Positions 31,867-40,511 of a stretch of 64,000 nucleotides of DNA are shown in pieces. The stretch's first letter is position 1. The number at the start of each line of letters is the position of its first letter. This DNA is from Bacillus tianshenii (GTDB taxonomy: Bacteria; Bacillota; Bacilli; Bacillales; Bacillaceae_N), in NCBI GenBank assembly GCA_020524525.2, contig CP129018.1, positions 682,001-746,000 on the forward strand, written 5' to 3'. The notes under the pieces were generated by a model. That model was given only the letters and a program-made list of their open reading frames with translations, was not told the DNA's origin and ran no database searches. Both the position numbers and the translations under genes were made by a program.

Positions 31867-33969
31867 TTAGTCTTTTTGCCGTAATAAGCGCAGGCCATTA
31901 AGTGTGACAATTAATGTCGCGCCCATGTCGGCGAAGATTGCAATCCAAAGTGTGAGCAGCTGCGGGATAACGAGCAGCAGGGCGATTATTTTGATGCCGA
32001 TTGCAAAGGTAATATTTTGCTTGATGATGGTAAGTGTGCGGCGGCCGAGCTTGACGGCGAACGGAAGCTTGCTTAAGTCATCCGCCATAAATGCAATATC
32101 TGCTGTTTCAAGCGCCGTATCACTGCCGGCACCGCCCATTGCAATGCCGACATCAGCAGCGGCAAGGGCAGGGGCATCGTTAATACCGTCACCGACCATC
32201 GCTGTTTTTCCTTGCTTTTGCAGTTCTTTGATGGCGGTGAGCTTTTCATCAGGCAGCAGCTTTGCTTTGACGTTTGTCATGCCTGCGTCAGCCGCAATCG
32301 CTTGTGCTGTGCGCTCATTATCGCCTGTCAGCATCACTGTATTTGAAATGCCGAGCTTCCCAAGCGCTGCGACGACATTTCGGCTTGTATCGCGGATTTC
32401 ATCCCGAACAGCTATGAGGCCGTGCAGTTCGCTTGTAGTCGCAAGAATCATCACCGTTTTTCCTTCATTTTGTAACATGTGCAGTGTAGCTTGCAACTCG
32501 TCTGTTAGAAGCTCAAGATTAATGCTTTCAATTAATGCCGTATTGCCGAGGTAGTAAGGCTCACCGTCAATTGTTGCTTCAACCCCTTTTCCTGTATGAG
32601 AGGTAAAATTGTCAGCCTCCAATGCTGTCGCATGAGCGGCGTTTACAATTGCTCGGGCAAGCGGATGATCGGAGCCGCGTTCAATGGCAGCTGCTTTTTC
32701 TAACACCTCTTGTTCATTTCCAGAAAAGGCGTGTACATCTGTTACTTGCGGCTTGCCTTCTGTTAGGGTGCCGGTTTTGTCGAACGCAATGGTTTGAAGC
32801 TTTGCCATCTCCTCAAGGTGAACACCGCCTTTTATCAAGACGCCGTTGCGCGCTGCATTTCCGATTGCCGTTACAATTGAGACAGGTGTTGAAATGACGA
32901 GGGCGCATGGACAGCCGACGACAAGCACGGCAAGCCCGGTGTAAATCCACTCATTCCACGCTGCACCAAATAACGGCGGCACAATCGCGGTAAGAATCGC
33001 AATTCCGATAATCACTGGTGTGTAGTAGGCTGCGAACTTATCGACAAATGCTTGAGATGGCGCACGGTCTTCTTGAGCATCCTCGACCATATGAATGATT
33101 TTCGCAAGGGTCGTATCCTCCGCATGAGAGGTGACACGCACTTCAAGCAAGCCGGCTTCATTCAGTGTTCCTGCAAAAACACGGTCATCAATTGCTTTAT
33201 CAACTGGCATCGATTCACCTGTAATCGGTGCTTCATTCACATTTGAATGGCCTTTTGTGACGACACCGTCGAGCGGAATTTTTTCACCGGCTTTGACGAT
33301 AATCGTTTCGCCAATCTGTACGTGTTCTACATGAACCGTGATTTCTGAGCCGTCGCGGCGGACGATTGCTTCCTTTGGTGTCATGTCGACGAGTGAAGCA
33401 ATTGAATCGCGCGCTTTATCACTTGACCATCGTTCGAGAATTTCACTAATCGCAAATAAAATGACAACGGCCGCACCTTCGCGCCATTCACCAATGAGCG
33501 CAGCGCCGATAATTGCGACTGTCATTAACGTCTTCATATCAAACCTTAGCTTCACTAAGTTTTGTAAGCCGGTTTGAAAGAGCTTCACACCGCCTGTCAG
33601 AATAGACGCCGCATAAGCGAGGATTGTCATGACATGATGCTCCCCAACGGTAAAATCAAGCGCCAAGCCGATTACGAGAAAAACAGCTGAGAGGAGCATC
33701 GGGATATTTTCTTTTCGCTTCCAGAGCGATTCTTTTTTCACTTCGGTTCGGAATCCATCAGGCTGAAGCTTCAAGCCTTCAAATGCACCTGCTTTTTCAA
33801 GTGCTTCGATGGTGGCCGAGCCTTCGACGGATAATTTCCCCGCCGCAAAATTCACTTTCGCTTCTGAGACTTCGGGCAGTTCATTCACATTCCGCTCAAA
33901 CTGAGCGGCACAGCCTGCTCAGGAAAAGCCTTGTACGCGGTAAACCTGCTTCTGTTCGTTAGCACTCAT
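31867..33969 (-). CDS. cadA: Cd/Zn-type P1B ATPase CadA with in-frame UGA at the first metal-binding cysteine
   Basis: Heavy-metal exporting P-type ATPase (700 codons). Downstream of the UGA everything is intact: TGES, CPC in VVGCPCALVIS, phosphorylated DKTGTLTEG, SDHPLARA and GDGINDAPALAAADVGIAMG. The natural start is the ATG at 33969: AAAGGAGGG precedes it, and it overlaps cadC by 11 bp. Reading from it gives MSANEQKQVYRVQGFS, then UGA (33921-33919), then AGCAAQFERNVNEL: the UGA occupies the first Cys of the GFSCxxC motif of the HMA domain. It is either recoded (selenocysteine or other readthrough), a null/partial mutation, or a sequencing error. A restart at GTG 33888 would lose the HMA domain and has a poor ribosome binding site. 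Confidence 0.9.
33892..33921 (-). other. In-frame UGA with downstream hairpin (SECIS-like candidate) in cadA
   Basis: On the minus strand, UGA (33921-33919) is followed by 10 nt, then the perfect 6-bp stem CCGCTC/GAGCGG around the loop AGTTT. The loop G is 17 nt after UGA and is the second loop base. Published bacterial SECIS models ask for a G in the first two loop bases at 16-37 nt. The stem also codes for conserved AAQFER residues, so chance is possible. Confidence 0.45.
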
Positions 33970-34333
33970 CAGCTTTTCCCTCCTTTGTATGTGCTTGTGC
34001 TAATTGAATGAGCTGCACAACATGCTCATCATCAAGTGAGTAGTAGACCATTTTTCCGATCTTTTCACTTTTTGCTAAGCCAAGTTTTCGAAGAAGGCGA
34101 AGGTGATGGGATGCCGTCGCATTAGAGCCGTCAATAATGCTGGCAACGTCGCACACACATAAGCTTTCTTCTTCAAATAAGGCAAGCGCTATTTTCATTC
34201 GGGTTTCATCAGACAAGGCTTTGAACATCTTTGCCATCAGCGGCACGTTTTGTTCCTTTATCTTTTCAGAAGCACGCTGAACCTTTGCTTCATCTGTTCC
34301 ATATACTTCGCATGAGTCGAATTCATTTTTCAT
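33959..34333 (-). CDS. cadC: ArsR/SmtB family metal sensor CadC
   Basis: A 124-residue winged-helix repressor of the cad operon. CadC features: an N-terminal cysteine (C8), the ESLCVCDVASII motif with C59 and C61 (thiolate Cd/Pb site), the helix-turn-helix SNATASHHLRLLRKLGLAKSEKIGKMVYYSL, and a C-terminal DDEHVVQLIQLAQAH helix that in CadC/SmtB forms the second, zinc site. Metal binding releases it from the operator at 34348-34367. Its last codons overlap the start of cadA by 11 bp. Confidence 0.92.
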   Translation of the reverse strand: MKNEFDSCEVYGTDEAKVQRASEKIKEQNVPLMAKMFKALSDETRMKIALALFEEESLCVCDVASIIDGSNATASHHLRLLRKLGLAKSEKIGKMVYYSLDDEHVVQLIQLAQAHTKEGKADEC

Positions 34334-34347
34334 TTGTGGACACCTTC

Positions 34348-34367
34348 ATTCAAATGATCGTTTGAAT
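34348..34367. promoter_or_regulatory. CadC operator
   Basis: ATTCAAA and TTTGAAT (perfect 7-bp arms, 6-bp centre), immediately upstream of cadC, match the typical ArsR/CadC operator layout. Confidence 0.85.
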
Positions 34368-34585
34368 ATAGTGTATGAGAGAAGTTGAAATTTTGTCAAT
34401 CGTAGTGTGTCCAAATTTCACAAATTTGGCCGAAACGAAAAATTAACCATAGAATAATACTAGGGAAAAAGATATAATAAAAGGTATTAAAAGATATAAT
34501 TTCCATAATATCCGTTCATTTTTCATAGATAATCTTCAATTTACTAGTTTGAATGACATAATCGAACGGACTGGAGGGGAATCGA

Positions 34586-35197
34586 TTGGGCTACATTAAG
34601 ATTTTTACGGGGGAAAAGTTTACAATAGGAGAAGTGAACTCGCTTGAGGGGGAGTTGATGGATGTTGTGATCTACCAGCCGAAGCGCTATCAGGTTGGTG
34701 AAATCATTTCATGCTTATATGAAACGAAAAAATTTGAGTCCCGTATTTTAAAAGTATACGACAAACATATGGCAATTTACGCACCGCTTCAAATCGGAGA
34801 ATTTATGCATGAACGCCGCCGCCTTCCGCGTGTGGACACGAATTTTACCGCAATGATTAATGATTATATGAGTGAAAAGGTATATGAGTTCAAGCCGTCA
34901 ATTGAAGTACAGGTAATTGACTTTAATATTAAAGGGTTTGGCTTTCTGGCAACGCGCGACTTAAAAACAAATTCACCGTATTATCTGCATATCAACATTG
35001 ATGACGATCCATTGCTTGAAGAAGATTTGATTGTCAAAGTCATGGTCCACCATAAGCGGATGGAGAACAATGTGTGGCGCTACGGCTGTGAAATCCTGTC
35101 GATTACGAATGAAGCCTCGCAACGCCTGCGCATGTTCATCCTTAATCAGCAGCTTATTAACTATATCTTGAAAGTGAAAGATACCGTCCAGCATTAA
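34586..35197 (+). CDS. PilZ domain protein
   Basis: A 203-residue protein with a YcgR/DgrA-like N-terminal domain (about 1-80) and a C-terminal PilZ domain. The c-di-GMP-binding RxxxR is present as ERRRLPRVD near residue 75; the usual DxSxxG motif appears as DFNIKGFGF, with Asn in place of Ser. It may therefore bind c-di-GMP weakly or differently. Not part of an operon. The TTG at 34586 follows GGAGGGGAATCGA and is the only start with a ribosome binding site. Confidence 0.78.
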   Translation: MGYIKIFTGEKFTIGEVNSLEGELMDVVIYQPKRYQVGEIISCLYETKKFESRILKVYDKHMAIYAPLQIGEFMHERRRLPRVDTNFTAMINDYMSEKVYEFKPSIEVQVIDFNIKGFGFLATRDLKTNSPYYLHINIDDDPLLEEDLIVKVMVHHKRMENNVWRYGCEILSITNEASQRLRMFILNQQLINYILKVKDTVQH

Positions 35198-35410
35198 TTT
35201 GAAAAGGCTTTCCTAATAATGGGAGAGCTTTTTTATTTTTGGGCTTTGTCCAACAAACTCCCAGATTATAGAACCTCAAACTGGGCCTTCTTATTCGGAT
35301 TGTCTTTAATAAATGTACAGTTGTCCACCCTAGAGGGAAGTAATGTTCACGAATTATCGTGTGAATTGTCAGAAAATTAACGAAATGTTCGTGTTTTTAT
35401 CTTAAATAAA

Positions 35411-35424
35411 TGAAAACGCTTTCA
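35411..35424. promoter_or_regulatory. cre site (CcpA)
   Basis: TGAAAACGCTTTCA is a near-ideal palindromic cre. It lies about 80-90 bp upstream of the predicted start point of the 34-residue gene, an upstream position at which CcpA can activate rather than repress. Confidence 0.75.
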
Positions 35425-35466
35425 TAAAATTCGTAAAATAAACTAAAAAAAGTTTTTGAAAAGGGG

Positions 35467-35495
35467 TTGACGCATCGAACATTCGGGTTTAGAAT
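35467..35495 (+). promoter_or_regulatory. Strong SigA-type promoter of the 34-residue gene
   Basis: TTGACG (35467-35472) and TAGAAT (35490-35495) with a 17-bp spacer. Confidence 0.75.
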
Positions 35496-35557
35496 TATCA
35501 GAAAATATAGCTAATTCAAAATTAACTAAACAAACAACAGGAAGGGATGAGTTAAAG

Positions 35558-35662
35558 ATGGCTCAAACAACAGCTACTAAAAAACAACAAAAGCAAGCAC
35601 AAAAGAAGGATGACAAAAAAATCATCGATTATATCAACGATTTCTATCTAAATCGTGACTAA
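35558..35662 (+). CDS. Small charged protein, 34 residues, unknown
   Basis: An ATG after GGAAGGGATGAG opens a 34-codon frame ending in TAA. The N-terminal part is Gln/Lys/Thr-rich (MAQTTATKKQQKQAQKKDDK), the C-terminal part KIIDYINDFYLNRD is amphipathic and aromatic. It has its own strong promoter, a consensus cre and a strong terminator, so it is a complete small transcription unit likely tied to carbon status. Family not recognised. Position in the genome gives no partner. Confidence 0.65.
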   Translation: MAQTTATKKQQKQAQKKDDKKIIDYINDFYLNRD

Positions 35663-35711
35663 TGAATAATTTTCGTGTGGCAACGCAAATCGTAAGTTAA
35701 AAGGGATACAA

Positions 35712-35745
35712 AAAGGCAGCCGTCTTTGAATGGCTGCCTTTATTT
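35712..35745 (+). terminator. Intrinsic terminator after the 34-residue gene
   Basis: AAAGGCAGCC and GGCTGCCTTT perfect arms followed by ATTTG. Confidence 0.85.
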
Positions 35746-35748
35746 GCG

Positions 35749-35786
35749 TAAAAAAAGTGTCCGCATGTGCTGGGTACACGGGACAC
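35749..35786 (-). terminator. Likely terminator of the IDEAL-domain gene (minus strand)
   Basis: GTGTCC and GGACAC arms, with inner GTGT/ACAC pairing, and a minus-strand T7 run. Confidence 0.55.
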
Positions 35787-35854
35787 CGTTCGTCTGTGGG
35801 TTTTGTAGTTGTGGGGAAGGGGGAGAGGCCGTCGGAACAACGGCGTACAACCTT

Positions 35855-36157
35855 CTAGTTGTGTTGACCACTGCATAGCTGTTCTGTGTACGCTTCAAAC
35901 AGGGAAGAGCTTCCTAAGTCTAAGCTAAGGTCAATCAAATCCCGCAACTCTTGTTCAGACGGGAGAATTTCAAAGTCTGTATCACTGTAGCAAATAATAT
36001 GGCGTTTGTCTTCAAAGGACTTCTTGAATAGATAATGGCCATATTGATTGCGTCGTAAGTACAATACAATTTCTCCCACGTCTTGTTTTTTTGGGTTCAT
36101 GATGCGGCATTTTGTTCCTGTTTTCAGGTTCAACATCGGTACTGTTTTCAAGCCCAT
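35855..36157 (-). CDS. IDEAL-domain-like small protein, 100 residues
   Basis: The C-terminal helix EQELRDLIDLSLDLGSSSLFEAYTEQL resembles the IDEAL domain, a helical motif of unknown function in short Bacillaceae proteins (for example ComK-adaptor-like and YpiB-type proteins). The N-terminal part (VPMLNLKTGTKCRIMNPKKQDVGEIVLYLRRNQYGHYLFKKSF) is probably a small beta-barrel. The ATG at 36157 has GAAAGGAG upstream; the longer frame from 36199 spans this site. Confidence 0.6.
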   Translation of the reverse strand: MGLKTVPMLNLKTGTKCRIMNPKKQDVGEIVLYLRRNQYGHYLFKKSFEDKRHIICYSDTDFEILPSEQELRDLIDLSLDLGSSSLFEAYTEQLCSGQHN

Positions 36158-36575
36158 CTTGAACACTCCTTTCAGTGTTTTTATGTTCGGTGGTATCATT
36201 TATAACGTTTGTATTATTAGTATGTTATTTATTACTTATATACCACTATTGCGTAAGTCTCAAACCTTTATATGCGCCTAATTTTGAACTTGTACTATTT
36301 AATAATTATTACAAATAATGGGGTTCATTGACTTGGTATAAAAGAAATGTGTTGTATGTTGATTTAACCTGTGACTCGGATTTTTAAACATAAAAAGTCG
36401 TTGAAAACGTTTTATAGAGCAAAGATTCGGACAACGGTAACAATTCATTCAAACAATTATGTCGAAATTGTGAACTGTTCATAAAGCCTATAGCCACAAG
36501 CGGTCTGCCGTCTTACAATGAGTCCGTAATCAACAAAAACTCACTTTAAAAATGAAGAAAGGTGGCCTACCAATC
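36158..36575. other. Divergent intergenic region without recognised gene
   Basis: About 418 bp of AT-rich sequence between two divergent small genes. It holds a cre-like TTGAAAACGTTTTA (about 36391-36405, last two consensus bases not matched) and several weak promoter-like blocks. I see no RNA gene or repeat. Confidence 0.5.
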
Positions 36576-36779
36576 ATGACTGGTACAGCCGTACTCTACC
36601 GTGAAAACGAAGAGATTATGTTTTTAGAAGGTATCGAAAAATCAACTTACGAAGAGATTTGTAAACAAAGTGGAAGTGAAAAGTGTAAGTGTCAATTGGA
36701 AGACAAAACATTGGATCTTGGAAAAGTAAAGCCTCTTGGTTTCAAACTCGATACTGTTGATTGGGAATATGGCTATTAA
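36576..36779 (+). CDS. Small hypothetical protein, 67 residues
   Basis: A short acidic protein starting MTGTAVLYRENEEIMFLEGI, with a Cys pair in SEKCKCQLEDK and a C-terminal LDTVDWEYGY. AAGAAAGGTGG precedes the ATG at 36576, so the longer frame from 36552 is rejected. A strong terminator follows. Not recognised; the C-x-C could bind metal but there is no second pair. Confidence 0.55.
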   Translation: MTGTAVLYRENEEIMFLEGIEKSTYEEICKQSGSEKCKCQLEDKTLDLGKVKPLGFKLDTVDWEYGY

Positions 36780-36813
36780 TTGACGACGATATAAAATAGA
36801 TTTCGAACGACTA

Positions 36814-36851
36814 CAGCTCTCTCTGCTGCTTGCAGAGGGGGCTGTTTTTTT
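36814..36851 (+). terminator. Intrinsic terminator after the 67-residue gene
   Basis: CAGCTCTCTCTGC and GCAGAGGGGGCTG arms with a T7 run. Confidence 0.85.
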
Positions 36852-37004
36852 GTTTCTTAAGATGATAGTCGTAGTTTGTTTTAGAAGATGGAATTTTATT
36901 CATGATCCCGCTAGAAAAATGAAAGTCGTGAATAAATGTACAAATCCCCCATATATATGAGAAGTACATATGCCGTCAATTTAAGGATGGGAGCGGGGGA
37001 TACG

Positions 37005-37826
37005 ATGCATATTGTTGTGTGTGTGAAACAAGTTCCTGATACGAAAATCATTAAGGTGAATCCGAAGACGAATACACTGGACCGCCGTGGTGTGCCGGCG
37101 ATCTTAAATCCATATGATGCACATGCTGTAGAAGAAGCAGTACGCTTAAAGGAAAGAGTCGGCGGGGTTGTGACGGTGCTGTCGATGGGGCCGCCGCAAG
37201 CGACTGCTGTGATTAAGAAATGCATCGAGATTGGAGCAGATGAAGGGTATTTGATTTCTGACCGCCGTTTTGCAGGGGCAGATACGCTTGCGACAAGCTA
37301 CGCGCTTTATAAAGCATTAAATCGGATTGCACAAGAAAAACCGATTGATCTCGTATTCTGCGGTAAGCATGCGATCGACGGCGATACTGGACAAGTTGGC
37401 CCAGGGATTGCAAGAAGGATGAGCATTCCGCCGGTTACGAATGTGTTTGCAGTGGACGGAGTGGGTGATGACAACATTGAGGTGAAGCGAAAGCTCGATA
37501 ATGGCTATGAGCGGCTTCAAGTGACATTGCCGTGCTTAATTACGGTTGAAAAGGAGATCAATGATGTGTCGTATTCGCCGATGCCAAACATGCTTCGTGC
37601 CGCACGTTACGAGCCTGTTGTGTGGACGGTGGATGACTTAGAAGAGGTTGACCTGAAGCAGCTCGGGTTGAAAGGCTCGCCAACCATTGTTGGAAAAATG
37701 TTTCCGCCGCAGACGTCAGATGGCGGAGAGATGCTTGAAGGAAAAGCAGATGAACAGGTGAACAGGCTTGTGGAGCTCTTATTAACGGAAAAGGCCGAAC
37801 TCTTTCAAAGGGCGGGGGGAGAATGA
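37005..37826 (+). CDS. fixA: Electron transfer flavoprotein beta subunit, FixA type
   Basis: A 273-residue ETF beta subunit. Seen: HIVVCVKQVPDTK at the N-terminus, LNPYDAHAVEEAVRLKE, the nucleotide-binding FCGKHAIDGDTGQVGPGIA loop and TVEKEINDVSYSPMPNM. It is the first of four overlapping genes fixABCX, whose complex in other bacteria bifurcates electrons from NADH to quinone and a low-potential ferredoxin/flavodoxin. The ATG at 37005 starts at the usual family position; a longer frame from 36936 is not supported. Confidence 0.92.
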   Translation: MHIVVCVKQVPDTKIIKVNPKTNTLDRRGVPAILNPYDAHAVEEAVRLKERVGGVVTVLSMGPPQATAVIKKCIEIGADEGYLISDRRFAGADTLATSYALYKALNRIAQEKPIDLVFCGKHAIDGDTGQVGPGIARRMSIPPVTNVFAVDGVGDDNIEVKRKLDNGYERLQVTLPCLITVEKEINDVSYSPMPNMLRAARYEPVVWTVDDLEEVDLKQLGLKGSPTIVGKMFPPQTSDGGEMLEGKADEQVNRLVELLLTEKAELFQRAGGE

Positions 37827-38848
37827 TGAGCGAATCAACAGGGGTATGGGTATTTATTGAGCAGGATGATGGTGTGATTGCGAATGTGTCATTGGAATTG
37901 CTTGGGGCAGGCAGGGCGCTTGCGGATAAGCTGAATGCACCGCTTGCTGGTGTGCTGCTTGGTGACGGGGTGAAGCCGCTGGTGCAGGAATGCTTCGAAT
38001 TTGGGGCAGATGAAGTCTATCTCATTGACAGTCCCGTGCTGAAAAATTATCGGACTGAGCCTTACATGAACGGCATCGGCAATTTGTGCAGAGCGTATCA
38101 GCCTGAAGTTTTCCTATTCGGGGCCACACCAAATGGAAAAGATATCGCAAGTGCGATTGCAACAGATGTCGGCACAGGCTTAACCGCAGATACGACGATG
38201 CTTGATATCGATGAAGAAAAGCGTTTGCTCGAAGCAAGCCGGCCTGCATTTGGCGGCAATATTATGGCAACGATTCTTTGTAAGAAACACCGACCGCAAA
38301 TGGCAACCGTCCGCCCAAAGGTTATGAAAGCATTGCCGCGGGAAAAGGGCCGGAGCGGAAAGCTTATTGAAGAAACGCTTGCGATGAAGGAAGAAGACGT
38401 GCGGACGAAAGTGTTGGAGATTGTGAGAGAAGCAGGGGAAGCGGCCTCACTCGCAGACGCTCATATTATCGTTGCCGGCGGAAAAGGCATGCAGGATGAA
38501 AAAGGCTTTGCACTTCTGAATGAGCTTGCGGACGTCCTTGGCGCAAGTGTCGGCGGTACTCGCGATGTCGTCGAAGCAGGCTGGCTTGAACACCATCTCC
38601 AGATCGGCCAAACAGGTGAAACGGTGACACCGAAGCTTTACTTTGCGATTGGTATTTCCGGGGCTGTTCAGCACGTTGTCGGGATGAAAAACTCCGATAT
38701 GATTATTGCGATTAACAAGGATGCGGATGCGGCGATTTTTAACGTTTGTCATTACGGCATTGTCGGTGATGCGCTTGAAATCGTGCCGCTCTTAACAGAC
38801 GCTTTCAAACAAGCGCTGACGCGAAATGAGGTGAGTGCACATGTCTGA
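37823..38848 (+). CDS. fixB: Electron transfer flavoprotein alpha subunit, FixB type
   Basis: A 341-residue ETF alpha subunit. The N-terminal domain (WVFIEQDDGVIANVSLELLGAGRALADKL) and the C-terminal FAD domain (GGKGMQDEKGFALLNELADVLGASVGGTRDVVEAGWL, QIGQTGETVTPKLYFAIGISGAVQHVVGMKNSDMIIAINKDADAAIFNVCHYGIVGD) are complete. It overlaps fixA by 4 bp and fixC by 8 bp. It forms the heterodimer with FixA. Confidence 0.94.
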   Translation: MMSESTGVWVFIEQDDGVIANVSLELLGAGRALADKLNAPLAGVLLGDGVKPLVQECFEFGADEVYLIDSPVLKNYRTEPYMNGIGNLCRAYQPEVFLFGATPNGKDIASAIATDVGTGLTADTTMLDIDEEKRLLEASRPAFGGNIMATILCKKHRPQMATVRPKVMKALPREKGRSGKLIEETLAMKEEDVRTKVLEIVREAGEAASLADAHIIVAGGKGMQDEKGFALLNELADVLGASVGGTRDVVEAGWLEHHLQIGQTGETVTPKLYFAIGISGAVQHVVGMKNSDMIIAINKDADAAIFNVCHYGIVGDALEIVPLLTDAFKQALTRNEVSAHV

Positions 38849-40136
38849 GAAGTTTGATGTGATCGTCGTTGGCGCAGGTCCAGCCGGAACGTCATGTGCT
38901 TATTGCTGCGCAAAGGCAGGGCTGAAGGTGCTGTTAATTGAACGTGGCGAATATCCAGGCGCGAAGAACGTGATGGGCGGTATCTTATATCGTCAACAAA
39001 TGGAAGAAATTATTCCGCGCTTTTGGGAGGAAGCGCCGCTTGAGCGGCCGATTATTGAGCAGCGTCTCTGGCTGTTAGATGAAGATTCAGTTGTCACGAC
39101 AAGTGTGAAAAACAACGAATGGGCGCAAGAGCCGTACAATAACTTTTCAATCTTAAGGGCGAAGTTTGACCAATGGTTTGCAGGAAAAGCAGTTGAAGCA
39201 GGTGCACTTCTTATTAATGAAACGGTCGTGAAGGAATGCATCGTTGAAGACGGGAAGGTCGTCGGCGTCCGTACTGACCGTCCTGACGGTGAGGTGTATG
39301 CGAATGTTGTCGTGCTTGCTGACGGGGTCAACTCCTTACTCGCAAAACAGCTCGGACTGCGGGGAAAAATGCGTCCTGACCAAGTCGCGCTTACAGTAAT
39401 GGAGGTCATTAACCTGCCAAAGAACGTGATTAATGACCGTTTTAACGTGAATGACGGGGAAGGTGTCGCGATTGAAATGTTTGGCGATGCAACGAAAGGG
39501 AACCTTGGAACTTCGTTTATTTATACGAATAAGGAAAGCATTAATATCGGAGTCGGCACAACGCTTTCAGGCTTAATGAAGCTGAAAATGAAGCCGCATG
39601 ATTTATTGGAATATGTGAAGCAGCATCCGATGGTCCAGCCGCTTATCCGTGACGGCGAATCAGTGGAATATTTGGCCCATTTGATTCCAGAAGGCGGCTA
39701 TCACGCAATGCCGCAAATGTTTGCAGACGGTGTGCTCGTTGCCGGGGATGCGGCGCAGTTCGTCAACGGTATCCACCGCGAAGGCTCGAACATGGCGATG
39801 ACATCTGGAAAGCTTGCGGCTGAAACGATCCAGCTTGCACATGAACGAGATGATTTTACGAAAGCAACGCTCTATAAATACCGTGACAAAATTCTAAACA
39901 GCTTTATCGGAAAGGATCTAGAAAAATACAAAGATGCGGCACATACATTTGAAACAAACCCACAATACTTCCAGCAGTACATCCCGCTTATGAACCGCGC
40001 TGTCAGTTCCTTCTTCACAGTCGACGGCGTACCGAAACGCCAAAAGCAAGCGAACATGCTTGAAATGCTAACCGCAGAACGCGGAAAACTCGGTACAATC
40101 AAAGACATGTACCGCGCCTGGAAGGTGATGAAATAA
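38841..40136 (+). CDS. fixC: FixC: FAD-dependent ETF-quinone oxidoreductase-like protein
   Basis: A 431-residue flavoprotein of the ETF-QO family without the C-terminal Fe-S domain, which is supplied by FixX. Seen: FDVIVVGAGPAGTSCAYCCAKAG (FAD Rossmann motif), VMGGILYRQQMEEIIP, and VAGDAAQFVNGIHREGSNMAMTSGKLAAET. It links FixAB to the membrane quinone pool. GAGGTGAG lies before the ATG at 38841, which overlaps the fixB stop. Confidence 0.93.
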   Translation: MSEKFDVIVVGAGPAGTSCAYCCAKAGLKVLLIERGEYPGAKNVMGGILYRQQMEEIIPRFWEEAPLERPIIEQRLWLLDEDSVVTTSVKNNEWAQEPYNNFSILRAKFDQWFAGKAVEAGALLINETVVKECIVEDGKVVGVRTDRPDGEVYANVVVLADGVNSLLAKQLGLRGKMRPDQVALTVMEVINLPKNVINDRFNVNDGEGVAIEMFGDATKGNLGTSFIYTNKESINIGVGTTLSGLMKLKMKPHDLLEYVKQHPMVQPLIRDGESVEYLAHLIPEGGYHAMPQMFADGVLVAGDAAQFVNGIHREGSNMAMTSGKLAAETIQLAHERDDFTKATLYKYRDKILNSFIGKDLEKYKDAAHTFETNPQYFQQYIPLMNRAVSSFFTVDGVPKRQKQANMLEMLTAERGKLGTIKDMYRAWKVMK

Positions 40137-40429
40137 TGGCAGACAAACTCGCACGCACAATCGAAGAAAAGCAATACCTCGTCCGCTACAAAGCCGACAA
40201 GGAATCACACTTAACCATTCTCGACCACGACATCTGCGCCACCCAATGCCCAGAAAAATGGTGTACCAGCTTCTGCCCCGGCGAAGTCTACAAATGGGAA
40301 GACATCCGCATGTTCGTCGGCTACGAAGGCTGCCACGAATGCGGCAGCTGCCGCATTGGCTGCCCGTTCGACAACATTAAGTGGGAGTACCCGAAAGGCG
40401 GGCATGGGATTGTGTTTCGGTTGGGGTAG
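40136..40429 (+). CDS. fixX: FixX: ferredoxin-like 4Fe-4S protein
   Basis: A 97-residue ferredoxin-like partner of FixC. Cysteines in CPEKWCTSFCPG and CHECGSCRIGCPFDNIKWEYPKGG form the cluster-binding pattern typical of FixX. The ATG shares its first base with the fixC stop codon. A terminator follows about 80 bp downstream. Confidence 0.93.
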   Translation: MADKLARTIEEKQYLVRYKADKESHLTILDHDICATQCPEKWCTSFCPGEVYKWEDIRMFVGYEGCHECGSCRIGCPFDNIKWEYPKGGHGIVFRLG

Positions 40430-40511
40430 TGGGGGTGAAAATAGGTAGCATTTGTGAATAATCATTTTTGGAAACAAAAAAGCTCTTATTTGACTATATA
40501 GTAATGTTCAG

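Noticed and set aside
31904-32554. 216-codon plus-strand ORF inside cadA
   Set aside because: Antisense shadow of the P-type ATPase; Ser/Ile-rich low-quality composition and no ribosome binding site.
33888-33888. GTG at 33888 as the start of CadA (673-residue form)
   Set aside because: It lacks a good ribosome binding site and would delete the metal-binding domain, while the ATG at 33969 has an ideal site and overlaps cadC.
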